DNA of 37,627 nt from Treponema sp. UBA4692 (GTDB lineage: Bacteria > Spirochaetota > Spirochaetia > Treponematales > Treponemataceae), in assembly GCA_002404895.1 (NCBI GenBank), contig DHKO01000007.1:1-37627 (forward strand), given 5' to 3'. Made by a program: the position numbers and the translations under genes. The notes below the pieces were generated by a model. The model was not told the DNA's origin. It ran no database searches and saw nothing but the letters and a program-made list of their open reading frames with translations. The number at the start of each line of letters is the position of its first letter. The first letter of the stretch is position 1. Shown in pieces: positions 6,739-14,992 of the stretch.

Positions 6739-6767
6739 TTGACAATCGCTCTTCAATTTGCGATTAT
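6739..6767 (+). promoter_or_regulatory. Promoter placing the start site on the ATG at 6774
   Basis: TTGACA (6739-6744), 17 bases, GATTAT (6762-6767), then 6 bases to the ATG. The predicted start site is at the start codon and no Shine-Dalgarno site is present. Confidence 0.65.
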
Positions 6768-6773
6768 CTTTGA

Positions 6774-7496
6774 ATGAACAAAATCGAGCTAAAAAACATC
6801 ACAAAATCCTACGAGACCGCCGAGGGCGAAAAAGTCGCGGTGCGGAATGTCTCGTTTTCGCTTGACGAAGGCTCGCTTTGCGTTATCGGCGGCGAGAACG
6901 GAAGCGGAAAAAGCGTTTTGATGAACATAATTTCGGGGCTTGAAAAAGCTGATTCAGGAAGCGTCTTGTCTTACGGCAGGGCAGGGCTTGTTTTTCAGGA
7001 GGCCGACACTCAAATCTTGGGCGAGACTCCGCGCGAGGACATCTCATTCGGGCTTAAAAATCAGAAAAAATCAAAAGAAGAAATTGAAAAGGCTGTGGAC
7101 AACGCTCTTTTGCAGACTGGACTTTCGGCAAAGGCGGACTATCCTGCGCGCTTTCTTTCAGGCGGCGAAAAAAGGCGGCTTGCCGTTGCCTGCATGCTCT
7201 CAATGAATTTTCCTGTCCTTATTTTGGACGAGCCTTATGCGAACCTTGACTTTGGCGGCGTGAAGCAGGTGAATTCGCTTGTGAAGAAGCTTCATTCCGA
7301 GGGGAAGACAATAATAATTCTGACCCACGAGCTTGAAAAATGCCTGGGGCTTGCCGACCGCTTTATCGTTTTGTTCCGGGGCGACAAGGTTTTTGACGGA
7401 ACGCCGGAAGACGGCTTGAGGCAGAATCTTGAAAGCTGGAATATCAGAAATCCGCTTGTGTCTTACAGTTCTGTTTGCGACTTGGTCTGGATTTGA
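6774..7496 (+). CDS. ECF-type (EcfA/CbiO-like) ABC transporter ATPase, orphan
   Basis: The 240-residue ATPase has Walker A GGENGSGKS (residues 39-47), Q-loop FQEADTQILGET (74-85; the F-Q-x-x-x-x-Q form is typical of energy-coupling-factor ATPases), signature LSGGEKRRLA (128-137), Walker B LILDEPYANLD (149-159) and H-loop THE (184-186). ECF ATPases drive vitamin or metal uptake with an EcfT protein and an S component, but neither is encoded nearby. The C-terminus is short, without the long tail of many EcfA proteins. The start has no Shine-Dalgarno site; the promoter spacing suggests leaderless translation. Substrate unknown. No close terminator is visible. Confidence 0.82.
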   Translation: MNKIELKNITKSYETAEGEKVAVRNVSFSLDEGSLCVIGGENGSGKSVLMNIISGLEKADSGSVLSYGRAGLVFQEADTQILGETPREDISFGLKNQKKSKEEIEKAVDNALLQTGLSAKADYPARFLSGGEKRRLAVACMLSMNFPVLILDEPYANLDFGGVKQVNSLVKKLHSEGKTIIILTHELEKCLGLADRFIVLFRGDKVFDGTPEDGLRQNLESWNIRNPLVSYSSVCDLVWI

Positions 7497-7535
7497 TTTT
7501 GTTCCAATTTCCGTATTTTAAAAATTATTGATAAA

Positions 7536-7544
7536 TGCTAGAAT
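7536..7544 (+). promoter_or_regulatory. Extended -10 promoter before the metallopeptidase gene
   Basis: TGCTAGAAT is an extended -10 (TG, one base, TAGAAT), with a poor -35 (TTTTAA at 7516). The leader would be about 73 bases. Confidence 0.42.
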
Positions 7545-7623
7545 CTGGAAATCGAAAATATCTGCTTAGCTCTGCGGAAATCCGCTTTGCCGGCTTTTCC
7601 GCGGGAAAAATGGAGTTCAAAAG

Positions 7624-8358
7624 ATGTTTTATTATGGCGGTTTTGATTTAAGCTATTTGATTTTTGCGGTTCCGGCTTTGCTTTTGGGGCTGTGGGCGCA
7701 GTCTGCGGTAAAGACCCGCTTTGCAAAGTACGACAGAATTCGGACAAAAAAAGGCGTTACGGGAGCGCAGGCGGCGGCGATTTTGCTCCGCGCGAACGGA
7801 ATCACCGATGTGAAAATTGCGCATATAAAAGGGAATTTGACCGACAATTATAACCCTGCAAACAAAGTTTTGAGCCTTAGCGACGCGACTTATTCAAGCT
7901 CTTCGATTGCGGCGGTTGGAGTTGCGGCGCACGAGACAGGACACGCGATTCAGCACAATGTCGGTTATTTTCCGCTTGAATTCCGCCGTATGCTTGTTCC
8001 AGTCGCCAATCTTGGCTCGACTTTCGGCCCGGTTCTTGCGATTGCAGGGCTTGGCTTTGGATATTCTGCCGCTTCTTCCGAATATGTTCCAATCTGCCAG
8101 CTTTTGACGAACATCGGGCTTTTGCTTTTTGCAGGAGCGACGCTTTTTTATCTCGTTACTCTTCCTGTTGAATTTAACGCTTCGTGGCGCGCATTGAAAA
8201 TTCTAAAAGGGGCAGGCGTTTTTGTTGACAAAGATGAGGCTGCAGGCGCGAGGGAAGTTTTGTGGGCTGCGGCGATGACTTACGTTGCAAGCGCGCTCGG
8301 CGCAATCGGAAACTTTGTGCGTCTTTTGCTTTTGACTCAGAGACGGCGAAGAAGATAA
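7624..8358 (+). CDS. Membrane zinc metallopeptidase of the YugP family
   Basis: The 244-residue protein has an N-terminal membrane segment (residues 10-27), the zinc motif AAHETGHAIQH (HETGH at 103-107) and two or more hydrophobic helices after it (about 130-150 and 160-182), ending in a strongly basic RRRRR tail. Length and layout match the YugP-type neutral zinc metallopeptidases, integral membrane proteases of unknown substrate. GGAG lies 8 bases before the ATG. The next gene begins 26 bases downstream, so the two peptidase genes are probably co-transcribed. Confidence 0.88.
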   Translation: MFYYGGFDLSYLIFAVPALLLGLWAQSAVKTRFAKYDRIRTKKGVTGAQAAAILLRANGITDVKIAHIKGNLTDNYNPANKVLSLSDATYSSSSIAAVGVAAHETGHAIQHNVGYFPLEFRRMLVPVANLGSTFGPVLAIAGLGFGYSAASSEYVPICQLLTNIGLLLFAGATLFYLVTLPVEFNASWRALKILKGAGVFVDKDEAAGAREVLWAAAMTYVASALGAIGNFVRLLLLTQRRRRR

Positions 8359-8383
8359 AAAGATAAATCGGTAAAAATAAAAA

Positions 8384-9547
8384 ATGAAAGAGATTGATTT
8401 TTCTGAAATTGAGGGTGTTCTCGTTGGAAACGCCCAAAATGACGAGGCTAAAACCGGTGTTACAGTTTTTGTTTTTCCTTACACGGCGACTGGCGCGGTT
8501 GATATTTCAGGCGGCGGGCCTGCGAGCCGGGAAACTCCGGTAATCGACCCGGAACGCGCCGACACTCCTGTGAACGCGCTTGTTTTGGGCGGAGGCTCGG
8601 CTTACGGCCTTGAAGCTTCTAGCGGAGTTATGGAATGCCTTGAAAGGCACGGAATCGGCTACGACACACGCTCGGCTTTAGTTCCGATTGTTGTTCAAAG
8701 CGATATTTATGATTTGAGTTTTGGAAGCGCGAAAATTCGTCCTGACAAGAAAATGGGCGAGGAAGCATGCGAGGCGGCTTTAAGCGAGAATCGGGAAAAT
8801 CCTCGGGATTCTTCTTGCGGCATTTCCAGTGCGTCATCTGGCTCTCCACGAAATCTTTCTGGGAATAAAGTTTTTTCTGGGGCAAAGAACGGCTCTTTTG
8901 GAGCTGGAACTGGCGCGACTGTCGGAAAAATCTGCGGAATGGAGCGAAGCCAGAAGGCTGGAATCGGCTTTGCGGCAGCTCAGACCGGAAATCTAAAAAT
9001 CGGGGCGGCGGTCGTTGTGAACGCGTTCGGCGACATTTACGCTTTTGAAGATGAATGTGCTGGCGGAAAAAAAATCGCAGGTCTTTTGTCAGAAGACAAA
9101 AAATCATTTTGCGACAGCGTTAAAGAGCTTTATAAGATTTACGAGAAATCCTGTGAAACCTGTTCTGCAGAAAATCTTTCAGACTCGCAAGATGAAAAAT
9201 CTTCCGCGAAATCTGAAAATCCAGAAAAGTCGAAATCAGAAAAAAAAGATTTCGGGGCGTTTTCAGGCAGGTCGAACACGACAATCGGCGCGGTTTTCAC
9301 GAATGGAGACTTTTCAAAGCCGCAGCTCAAAAAAATCGCTTCAATGGCGCGCGCTGCTTACGACAGATGTATCCGCCCGGTTGGCACGATGGGCGACGGC
9401 GACACGATTTACGCGTTCAGCACGGCAAAATCCGAAAACAAGGTGGAGTCAAATCTGAATGTGGCTGGAACTTTGGCCGCAGAAGTCATGGAAAAAGCGA
9501 TAAAAAACGCGATTGTCTTCAATAAAAATAATCAAAAAATCGGCTAG
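8384..9547 (+). CDS. P1 family (S58, DmpA/NylC-like) self-processing peptidase
   Basis: The 387-residue protein shows the family order: GVLVGNAQND (residues 11-20), TGVTVFVFP, VNALVLGGGSAYGLEASSGV (63-82), then GAGTGATVGK (173-182) and the self-cleavage site RSNTTIGAVFTNG. By family knowledge the chain cuts itself before the first Thr of NTT (Asn298/Thr299), which becomes the N-terminal nucleophile; such enzymes are aminopeptidases or amide hydrolases. Two hydrophilic inserts (about 129-168 and 255-290, Ser/Lys/Glu-rich) make it longer than usual. No Shine-Dalgarno site precedes the ATG. The methyltransferase ATG comes 2 bases after its stop. Confidence 0.85.
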   Translation: MKEIDFSEIEGVLVGNAQNDEAKTGVTVFVFPYTATGAVDISGGGPASRETPVIDPERADTPVNALVLGGGSAYGLEASSGVMECLERHGIGYDTRSALVPIVVQSDIYDLSFGSAKIRPDKKMGEEACEAALSENRENPRDSSCGISSASSGSPRNLSGNKVFSGAKNGSFGAGTGATVGKICGMERSQKAGIGFAAAQTGNLKIGAAVVVNAFGDIYAFEDECAGGKKIAGLLSEDKKSFCDSVKELYKIYEKSCETCSAENLSDSQDEKSSAKSENPEKSKSEKKDFGAFSGRSNTTIGAVFTNGDFSKPQLKKIASMARAAYDRCIRPVGTMGDGDTIYAFSTAKSENKVESNLNVAGTLAAEVMEKAIKNAIVFNKNNQKIG

Positions 9548-9548
9548 T

Positions 9549-10475
9549 ATGAACAAGCAAAAAGCTCCGCGAAACAGAACTGTCACTTTGAGTGAGGGCG
9601 AAATTCCTGTTTTAAAAAGCCAAATTCTCACAAAAAGCCAAGTAAATCTTGGAAATTTTATCAATTCCACGATAAATTCTGACATTCTGGAGGCTCTTCC
9701 GCTTCTTCCTGACGAATTTGCGGATTTAATCATAATCGATCCGCCTTACAATCTGACGAAAAATTTCAACGGATTCACGTTTTCTCAGCGTTCAATCGAA
9801 TCTTATGACGAATATTTGGCCTCGTGGTTTCCCCTTGTCTGCAAAAAACTCAAAAAAAACGGCTCGCTTTACATTTGCGGCGACTGGAAATGCACTTCGT
9901 CTTTGCAGCGCGCGCTTGAGAAAGAGCTTTTTGTTCTGAACAGAATCACCTGGCAGAGGGAAAAAGGGCGCGGCTCAAAATCGAACTGGAAAAATTCAAT
10001 GGAAGATATTTGGTTCGCGGTGAAAAATCCGAAAGATTATTATTTCAATGTTGAAGCCGTAAAAATCAAGAGAAAAGTCGTTGCGCCTTACCGGCTCGAT
10101 GGAAAGCCGAAAGACTGGGAAGAAAGCGACGGCGGAAAATTCAGGGTGACTTATCCGTCAAATTTTTGGGACGATATTTCTGTTCCGTTTTGGTCGATGC
10201 CTGAAAACACTGAGCATCCGACCCAAAAGCCTGAAAAACTTTACGCGAAGCTGATTTTGGCAAGCTCTAAACCGGGCGACTTGATTTTTGACCCGTTTTT
10301 GGGAAGCGGAACTGCAAGCGTTGCGGCAAAAAAGCTCGGAAGAAATTACTGCGGAATCGAGCTGAACGAGGAATACTGCCTTCTTGCTCAAAAGAGACTG
10401 AATCTTGCTGAAACCGACAAGAAAATTCAAGGCTATGAGGACGGCGTTTTTTGGGAGCGGAATTCAGGAAAATAA
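9549..10475 (+). CDS. Beta-class site-specific DNA methyltransferase, orphan
   Basis: The 308-residue protein has catalytic motif IV DPPYN at residues 64-68, TQKPEKL (225-231) and then the S-adenosylmethionine motif I FDPFLGSGTASVAAKKLGR (247-265). The order catalytic motif first, cofactor motif last is that of beta-class N6-adenine or N4-cytosine methylases (M.RsrI/CcrM/DpnA-like); the recognition sequence cannot be read. No restriction endonuclease gene is adjacent, so it may be an orphan regulator or a remnant. The ATG at 9549, just after the peptidase stop, is chosen; an in-frame TTG at 9513 overlapping the peptidase gene is possible. Neither has a clear Shine-Dalgarno site, which suggests coupling to the upstream gene. 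Confidence 0.85.
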   Translation: MNKQKAPRNRTVTLSEGEIPVLKSQILTKSQVNLGNFINSTINSDILEALPLLPDEFADLIIIDPPYNLTKNFNGFTFSQRSIESYDEYLASWFPLVCKKLKKNGSLYICGDWKCTSSLQRALEKELFVLNRITWQREKGRGSKSNWKNSMEDIWFAVKNPKDYYFNVEAVKIKRKVVAPYRLDGKPKDWEESDGGKFRVTYPSNFWDDISVPFWSMPENTEHPTQKPEKLYAKLILASSKPGDLIFDPFLGSGTASVAAKKLGRNYCGIELNEEYCLLAQKRLNLAETDKKIQGYEDGVFWERNSGK

Positions 10476-10641
10476 AACCGAAAATCCTGCGAATTTCGTT
10501 CTGGCAAAAATTTTCTGCTCATTTTTAATCTAAAGATTGACAGTGTTTCTATCTCTTGAAAAACTGAAATCTTGAAAATCGAAAAATCCTAAATCGCCAA
10601 GAACCTCAAAATCCCAAAAATTTTCCTTTCTGCGGAACGTG

Positions 10642-10670
10642 TTTAAACTTTCCGAAAATAATAATAAAAT
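10642..10670 (+). promoter_or_regulatory. Promoter of the solute-binding lipoprotein gene
   Basis: TTTAAA (10642-10647), 17 bases, TAAAAT (10665-10670). It gives a leader of about 25 bases with GGAAGG before the ATG at 10702. The 226-bp gap before it holds no gene. Confidence 0.5.
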
Positions 10671-10701
10671 AGAAGAATCCATTTGACTTGGAAGGAAAAA
10701 A

Positions 10702-12273
10702 ATGAAGAAAATCATAAAAGCTGTTTCTTTGATTTTGGCTGCGGGCTTTGTTTTTACGGCCTGCGAAAGAATCGATATGGAAGGAATTTCAGAGCTTAAT
10801 GAAATTGAAATTTGGTACAGCCCTTACACAAGCGATGCTGCTCCTCTTCCAAAAGAGTGCGATTTGCTTGACAGAATTGAAGGCGACTTGGGAATCAATT
10901 TGAAGGCAGTCGCGCTTCCGACTGACAAGGATGAGCTTAGCAATGCTATTTTGTCGGCTGCAAAAACAAATTCACTTCCGGATTTGTTTTATGTGAACCG
11001 CGACACTTTGATTCGGCTTCTTGCAGATGATAAAATTGCGCGCGTTGATTCAATGTATCCTTTGATGCCTGAGCGCACAAAACAGATGTACAACGGTTCT
11101 TCACGCCGTTCTTCAACTTTTGACGGACTTTCTTTCGGACTTTCTCATTCCGGCTCAATCGACCGAAACGAGGGAGTTCTTATCAGAAAAGACTGGCTCG
11201 ACAAGCTTGGCCTTTCAGTTCCGACCACAACAGAAGAATTCCTGAATGTAATGCGCGAATTCACTTTCAATGACCCTGACGGAAACGGCAAGGACGACAC
11301 TTACGGCTACGGCGCATACATTGAGATTGCCGCATATGAAGACGGACTTGGAAAGCGTTTTTCTCCGTTTTTCGGCGCGTTCGGTGTTGAGGGAACTTAC
11401 AATGCCACAAAGAAAAATGCCGGCTTGAATGTCCGTAAGCCTGCGTATTATGACGCGCTCGATTTTGTAAGAACGATGTGCGCGGACCGTGTAATCGACC
11501 CTAACTGGACAACGTACAACAAAAACGAATTCAGAGCGGCTTGGAAATCGGGACGCTTCGGAATGATGCGCGAGCAGAATGCGGCTCTTGCGCTTGAATC
11601 AAACTACCGTTCTTTTGATGAGAATTTCCCGGACGGCGAATGGCTTCTTATTGCGCCTCCAAAAGGACCTCACGGAGAATCTTCCGTTGGAGCTTACACA
11701 ACAGGATATAGAACTTACGCTGTTTCAAAAAGAACTCAGGAGCTTGGAAAACTTCCTGTTCTTGCGAAACTTCTTGAGTGGATGTCTACGGACGGCTACA
11801 ATTACGTTGTTTACGGCGAGGAAGGCGTGAATTTTCTTCTTGATGACAACGGAGATGTAACAACTGAGGGGCTTCCAAATCCTGAGCTTGCGTACACAAA
11901 AAAATCTGTGGCTTCGCTTTTGCAGCTTAGAAACCTTGTTTTCCACAACTCGAACGAAGAGCTTGCCGGACGCTATCCGACTTGGACTTCGCGCAATGGA
12001 AAAACAATGTCGGCCTTGACTTTGCTCCGTTCAATGCAGAGTCAGCCGTGGACTATGGCGGTTGGAATTCCAGGCTGCTCAAAAGAATTAAAAGAATATT
12101 ACGAGAAAGGTGTTCTTGATTTTGTGACGGGCGCAGTCCGCTTGACTCCTGAAAGCTGGAAAAGCTGGCTTAGCGAATTCGACAATATGGGCGGACTTGA
12201 CTGGGAGAACCGCTGCAAGATTCAAGTTGAGTCGAGCAATCTCCTTATGGACGACAATAAAGTCAACGATTAG
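10702..12273 (+). CDS. Extracellular solute-binding lipoprotein (family 1/LipO-like)
   Basis: The 523-residue product has a lipoprotein signal (MKKIIKAVSLILAAGFVFTAC, cleaved before Cys21). The mature part starts NEIEIWYSPYTSDA and contains LPDLFYVNRDTLIRLL, VLIRKDWLDKLGLSVPTTTE, and the calcium-like loop DPDGNGKDDTYGYG, all typical of the large binding proteins for oligosaccharides or alditols in Treponema and Gram-positive bacteria. It would sit on the outer leaflet or periplasmic face and hand ligand to an ABC permease, but none is encoded next to it, so it may share a permease elsewhere. Ligand unknown. It has its own promoter and a good GGAAGG ribosome site. Confidence 0.82.
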   Translation: MKKIIKAVSLILAAGFVFTACERIDMEGISELNEIEIWYSPYTSDAAPLPKECDLLDRIEGDLGINLKAVALPTDKDELSNAILSAAKTNSLPDLFYVNRDTLIRLLADDKIARVDSMYPLMPERTKQMYNGSSRRSSTFDGLSFGLSHSGSIDRNEGVLIRKDWLDKLGLSVPTTTEEFLNVMREFTFNDPDGNGKDDTYGYGAYIEIAAYEDGLGKRFSPFFGAFGVEGTYNATKKNAGLNVRKPAYYDALDFVRTMCADRVIDPNWTTYNKNEFRAAWKSGRFGMMREQNAALALESNYRSFDENFPDGEWLLIAPPKGPHGESSVGAYTTGYRTYAVSKRTQELGKLPVLAKLLEWMSTDGYNYVVYGEEGVNFLLDDNGDVTTEGLPNPELAYTKKSVASLLQLRNLVFHNSNEELAGRYPTWTSRNGKTMSALTLLRSMQSQPWTMAVGIPGCSKELKEYYEKGVLDFVTGAVRLTPESWKSWLSEFDNMGGLDWENRCKIQVESSNLLMDDNKVND

Positions 12274-12297
12274 AAAAATAGAAAAACTGCAAAAAAC

Positions 12298-12316
12298 GGA
12301 ACGTTTGCAACGTTTC
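12298..12316. promoter_or_regulatory. 19-bp palindrome, possible operator of fabF
   Basis: GGAACGTTTGCAACGTTTC is symmetric except for G/A in position 2 and its partner, with AACGTT in each half. It lies just upstream of the predicted fabF -10 box, over the place a -35 would be. Confidence 0.5.
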
Positions 12317-12320
12317 TTTA

Positions 12321-12326
12321 GATAAT
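12321..12326 (+). promoter_or_regulatory. -10 box of fabF
   Basis: GATAAT lies 42 bases before the fabF ATG. No -35 resembling TTGACA is at 17 bases; the palindrome at 12298 occupies that place. Confidence 0.45.
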
Positions 12327-12368
12327 GTGTCTAAAAATAAAAAGAATTTTTGTTTTTGAGGATTTTTT

Positions 12369-13634
12369 ATGAGCAAAAGAAGAGTTGTGATTACTGGAAT
12401 GGGCGTTATTTCTCCTGTTGGTAACACAGTGGACGAAGCGTGGAATTCTGTAAAAAATGGAAAATCAGGAATCGGAAAGATAACTTTGTTTGATCCGTCG
12501 CGCTTGAGCGTGAAAATCGATGCGGAAGTCAAGGATTTTGATGTTGAAAAATATGGAATCGAGTCGAAAGCAGTGCGGAAAATGGCACGTTTTTCAAAAT
12601 TCTGTCTTGCGGCATCAAGCCAGGCGATAACAGATTCAGGATACACAAAAGAGACTTTGTCGGCTGAAAAAGTCGGCGTTATGGTGGGCTGCTGCATTGG
12701 CGGAATGGACGCAATCAGCGAGGGCTTTTCAAAGCTCGACAATCCAGAAGCCGGACCTTCGCGCTTGCCTCCGCTCACAACTCCTCTTATGATTTCTAAC
12801 GAGGCTGCCGCGAACGTTTCTATTTACTATGGACTGAAAGGACCTTCATGGGCTTTGAACACCGCCTGCGCTTCCGGAACGGACGCTCTTGGTCTTGCAG
12901 TCGATATGATTCGGAGCGGAAGAGTTGACGTCTGTCTTTCTGGCGGAACTGAAGCTGCAATCACAGAATTTTCAATCGCTTCATTCATAAAACTGATGGC
13001 TTTGGCTTCAAAATTCAATGACTGCCCAGAAAAGGCTAGTCGGCCGTTTGACCGCGACCGCGACGGATTTGTTCTTGCGGAAGGCTCGGCGATGTTTATG
13101 CTTGAAGAGCTTGAGCACGCGAAAAAACGCGGCGCGAAAATTTACGCGGAACTTGCTGGATTTGGCTCTAGCTGCGATGCTTACCATATTACAGCTCCGT
13201 TGAAAGACGGAAGCGGAGCGGCTCTCGCTGTAAAAGAGGCGATTGCGGATGCCGGATTAAAGCCAGAAGACATTCAATATTACAATGCCCACGGAACTTC
13301 AACCCATGCGAATGACGTTGGCGAGACTCATATGCTTAAGCTCGCATTCGGCGAGGAGCAGGCGAAAAAGCTTCATGTTTCTTCAACAAAATCTATGACA
13401 GGACACTTAGTTGGAGCCGCAGGCGCAATCGAGGCTCTTTTCTGCGTAAAAGCTATTAACGACAGCTTTGTTCCGCCTACAATCAACCTTGAAAATCAGG
13501 ACATCGAGGGCGGATGCGACTTGGATTATACTCCAAGCAAAGGCGTTTCATGCAGCATTGAGGCTGCCGCAAGCGCGAGTTTGGGATTCGGCGGACACAA
13601 CGGCTGCGTTGTCATAAAGAAATTTGCCGAGTAG
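12369..13634 (+). CDS. fabF: 3-oxoacyl-ACP synthase II (FabF)
   Basis: The 421-residue enzyme carries the full beta-ketoacyl synthase set: nucleophile in NTACASGTDAL (Cys167), NAHGTSTHAND (His308) and STKSMTGHLVGAAGAIEA (His345), and the closing GFGGHNGCVV. It condenses malonyl-ACP with acyl-ACP in cytosolic fatty acid elongation. Length is normal for FabF. It stands alone: no acpP, fabD, fabG or fabZ gene is in the window. GAGG precedes the ATG by 7 bases. A palindrome over the -35 region suggests control by a regulator, and a strong terminator follows. Confidence 0.95.
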   Translation: MSKRRVVITGMGVISPVGNTVDEAWNSVKNGKSGIGKITLFDPSRLSVKIDAEVKDFDVEKYGIESKAVRKMARFSKFCLAASSQAITDSGYTKETLSAEKVGVMVGCCIGGMDAISEGFSKLDNPEAGPSRLPPLTTPLMISNEAAANVSIYYGLKGPSWALNTACASGTDALGLAVDMIRSGRVDVCLSGGTEAAITEFSIASFIKLMALASKFNDCPEKASRPFDRDRDGFVLAEGSAMFMLEELEHAKKRGAKIYAELAGFGSSCDAYHITAPLKDGSGAALAVKEAIADAGLKPEDIQYYNAHGTSTHANDVGETHMLKLAFGEEQAKKLHVSSTKSMTGHLVGAAGAIEALFCVKAINDSFVPPTINLENQDIEGGCDLDYTPSKGVSCSIEAAASASLGFGGHNGCVVIKKFAE

Positions 13635-13666
13635 TTTTTTAGCGAAAAATTAAGGAAAAAAGATAG

Positions 13667-13711
13667 AAAATCCGCAGAAGCGTTTTTTTAGCGATTTCTG
13701 CGGATTTTTTT
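13667..13711 (+). terminator. Terminator of fabF
   Basis: AAAATCCGCAGAA (13667-13679) pairs with TTCTGCGGATTTT (13696-13708) and is followed by T. The 13712-13918 stretch beyond is T-rich and holds nothing I recognise. Confidence 0.88.
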
Positions 13712-13918
13712 ATTTTCAGGTTTTTTATGCTTTGTCTTTCGTTTTATTCTGGTTCATTTTGCTTTTGAGTTTCTGATATTCTGCCGTTTTTTCCTAATTT
13801 TTTTGTCTTGAATCAAAAGATTTCACGTTTTTGTCTTCTTGAACTGAGATTTTGATTCTTTGCGGGTTTTTATTGTCGTCTTGAATCGGAAAATTTTCGT
13901 TTTTTTTTCTTTTGGATT

Positions 13919-14914
13919 CTACATATTTTTGATTTTTTCGATTATGTCTTTTGAGTCTGCGGCGTATTTCTCATAAATCTTTTCTGCCGCATTCTTGAAT
14001 TTCTGAAGCTCTTCATCAGAAAGCTCAATGACCGTTGTTCCTGACTGTGTTGCTTTTTCTTTTGCTGAGTTTTGCCTTTCAATGTTTTTTTCAATCTCGT
14101 ATTTTTGGACATCTTTTGCGCATGATTTTATAATTTCTACATCTTTTTGTGAAAGTTTTGAGAAAGATTTTTTTGAAGCGAGCAGAATTTCTGGAATCCA
14201 AGTGTGCTGGTCGAGCGTGTAATAAGGCGCGACGAGAAAATCTCCCATGCTTTCGTAAGTAGACCAGTTGTTTTCCGCTCCGTCAACAAGACCGTTCTGA
14301 ATCGCTAAGTAGACTTCCGATGACGGAATATTCACAACTCCGACTCCGCCGAGCGCGCCAATAATGTCTTTCATCAGCTGGCTGTTCATTACGCGGATTC
14401 TCTTTCCTTTCATATCTTCAAGATTTCTGATTGGCGTTGCGCTGTAAAAAGAGCGGCAGTCAGAATCGTAATAGCAAATTCCGACAAGATCCAAATTCGA
14501 TTTTTCAATCTCGCCTAAGATTTCGCTTCCGGCATCGCTGTTCAAAACACGCCACATATGTTCTCTGTCGCGGAAAAGATATGGAAGATTCACGAGATTT
14601 ATTTTCGGGACAAAGTCTGAAATCGGCGCGCTGGAAACTCTCGCAAAATCGGCTTCGCCGTTTATCAGGGCTTTTATCGATTCTGTCTCATCTTGGTAAA
14701 GAATTCCGCCTGAGTAAACTTCGATATGAATTCTTCCGTTTGTTCTTTTCTCCACAAGATGCGCAAATTCTCTGTCCGCAAGCGAAGTAGGATAGCCGTC
14801 AAGATGAATTTCGGCGAGTTTCAGGCTGATTTTTTTATTATGGCAGGATAAAAACGAAAATATGGCGGAACACGCGACCGACGCTGCAAAGATTTTTTTG
14901 AAGATTTTGTTCAT
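13919..14914 (-). CDS. TRAP transporter substrate-binding lipoprotein (DctP family)
   Basis: The 331-residue product has a lipoprotein signal with FLSC (Cys24). The mature protein shows the DctP layout: LAEIHLDGYPTSLADREFA, TNGRIHIEVYSGGIL, MKGKRIRVMNSQL (Arg174 is the residue that usually binds the ligand carboxylate), and NGLVDGAENNWSTYES. TRAP systems import carboxylates such as dicarboxylates or sialic acid, driven by sodium. The small (DctQ) and large (DctM) membrane subunits are not adjacent, so it is an orphan binding protein here. AGGA precedes the ATG. It is transcribed divergently from the DUF3943 gene. Confidence 0.88.
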   Translation of the reverse strand: MNKIFKKIFAASVACSAIFSFLSCHNKKISLKLAEIHLDGYPTSLADREFAHLVEKRTNGRIHIEVYSGGILYQDETESIKALINGEADFARVSSAPISDFVPKINLVNLPYLFRDREHMWRVLNSDAGSEILGEIEKSNLDLVGICYYDSDCRSFYSATPIRNLEDMKGKRIRVMNSQLMKDIIGALGGVGVVNIPSSEVYLAIQNGLVDGAENNWSTYESMGDFLVAPYYTLDQHTWIPEILLASKKSFSKLSQKDVEIIKSCAKDVQKYEIEKNIERQNSAKEKATQSGTTVIELSDEELQKFKNAAEKIYEKYAADSKDIIEKIKNM

Positions 14915-14940
14915 AAATGCTAAAGGAGTCCTGTCTTTAA

Positions 14941-14969
14941 ATTATCTTATATAAATTGAAAAACTGCAA
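14941..14969 (-). promoter_or_regulatory. Promoter of the TRAP binding protein gene
   Basis: On the minus strand TTGCAG (14964-14969), 17 bases, GATAAT (14941-14946). It overlaps the opposite promoter, so the two may compete. Confidence 0.55.
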
Positions 14970-14984
14970 TCTTTTTAATATGAT
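14956..14984 (+). promoter_or_regulatory. Promoter of the DUF3943 gene, leaderless layout
   Basis: TTGAAA (14956-14961), 17 bases, TATGAT (14979-14984), each one base from consensus. The ATG at 14993 is 8 bases after the -10 and no Shine-Dalgarno site exists. Confidence 0.7.
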
Positions 14985-14992
14985 TTATGCCT

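Noticed and set aside
8628..9107. 159-residue minus-strand frame
   Set aside because: It lies wholly inside the S58 peptidase gene, is Arg/Phe/Pro-rich and has no ribosome site; a shadow frame.
13712..13918. Decayed gene between fabF and the TRAP gene
   Set aside because: The stretch is T-rich with scattered TCTTGAAT-like words, but no frame on either strand shows family-like sequence.
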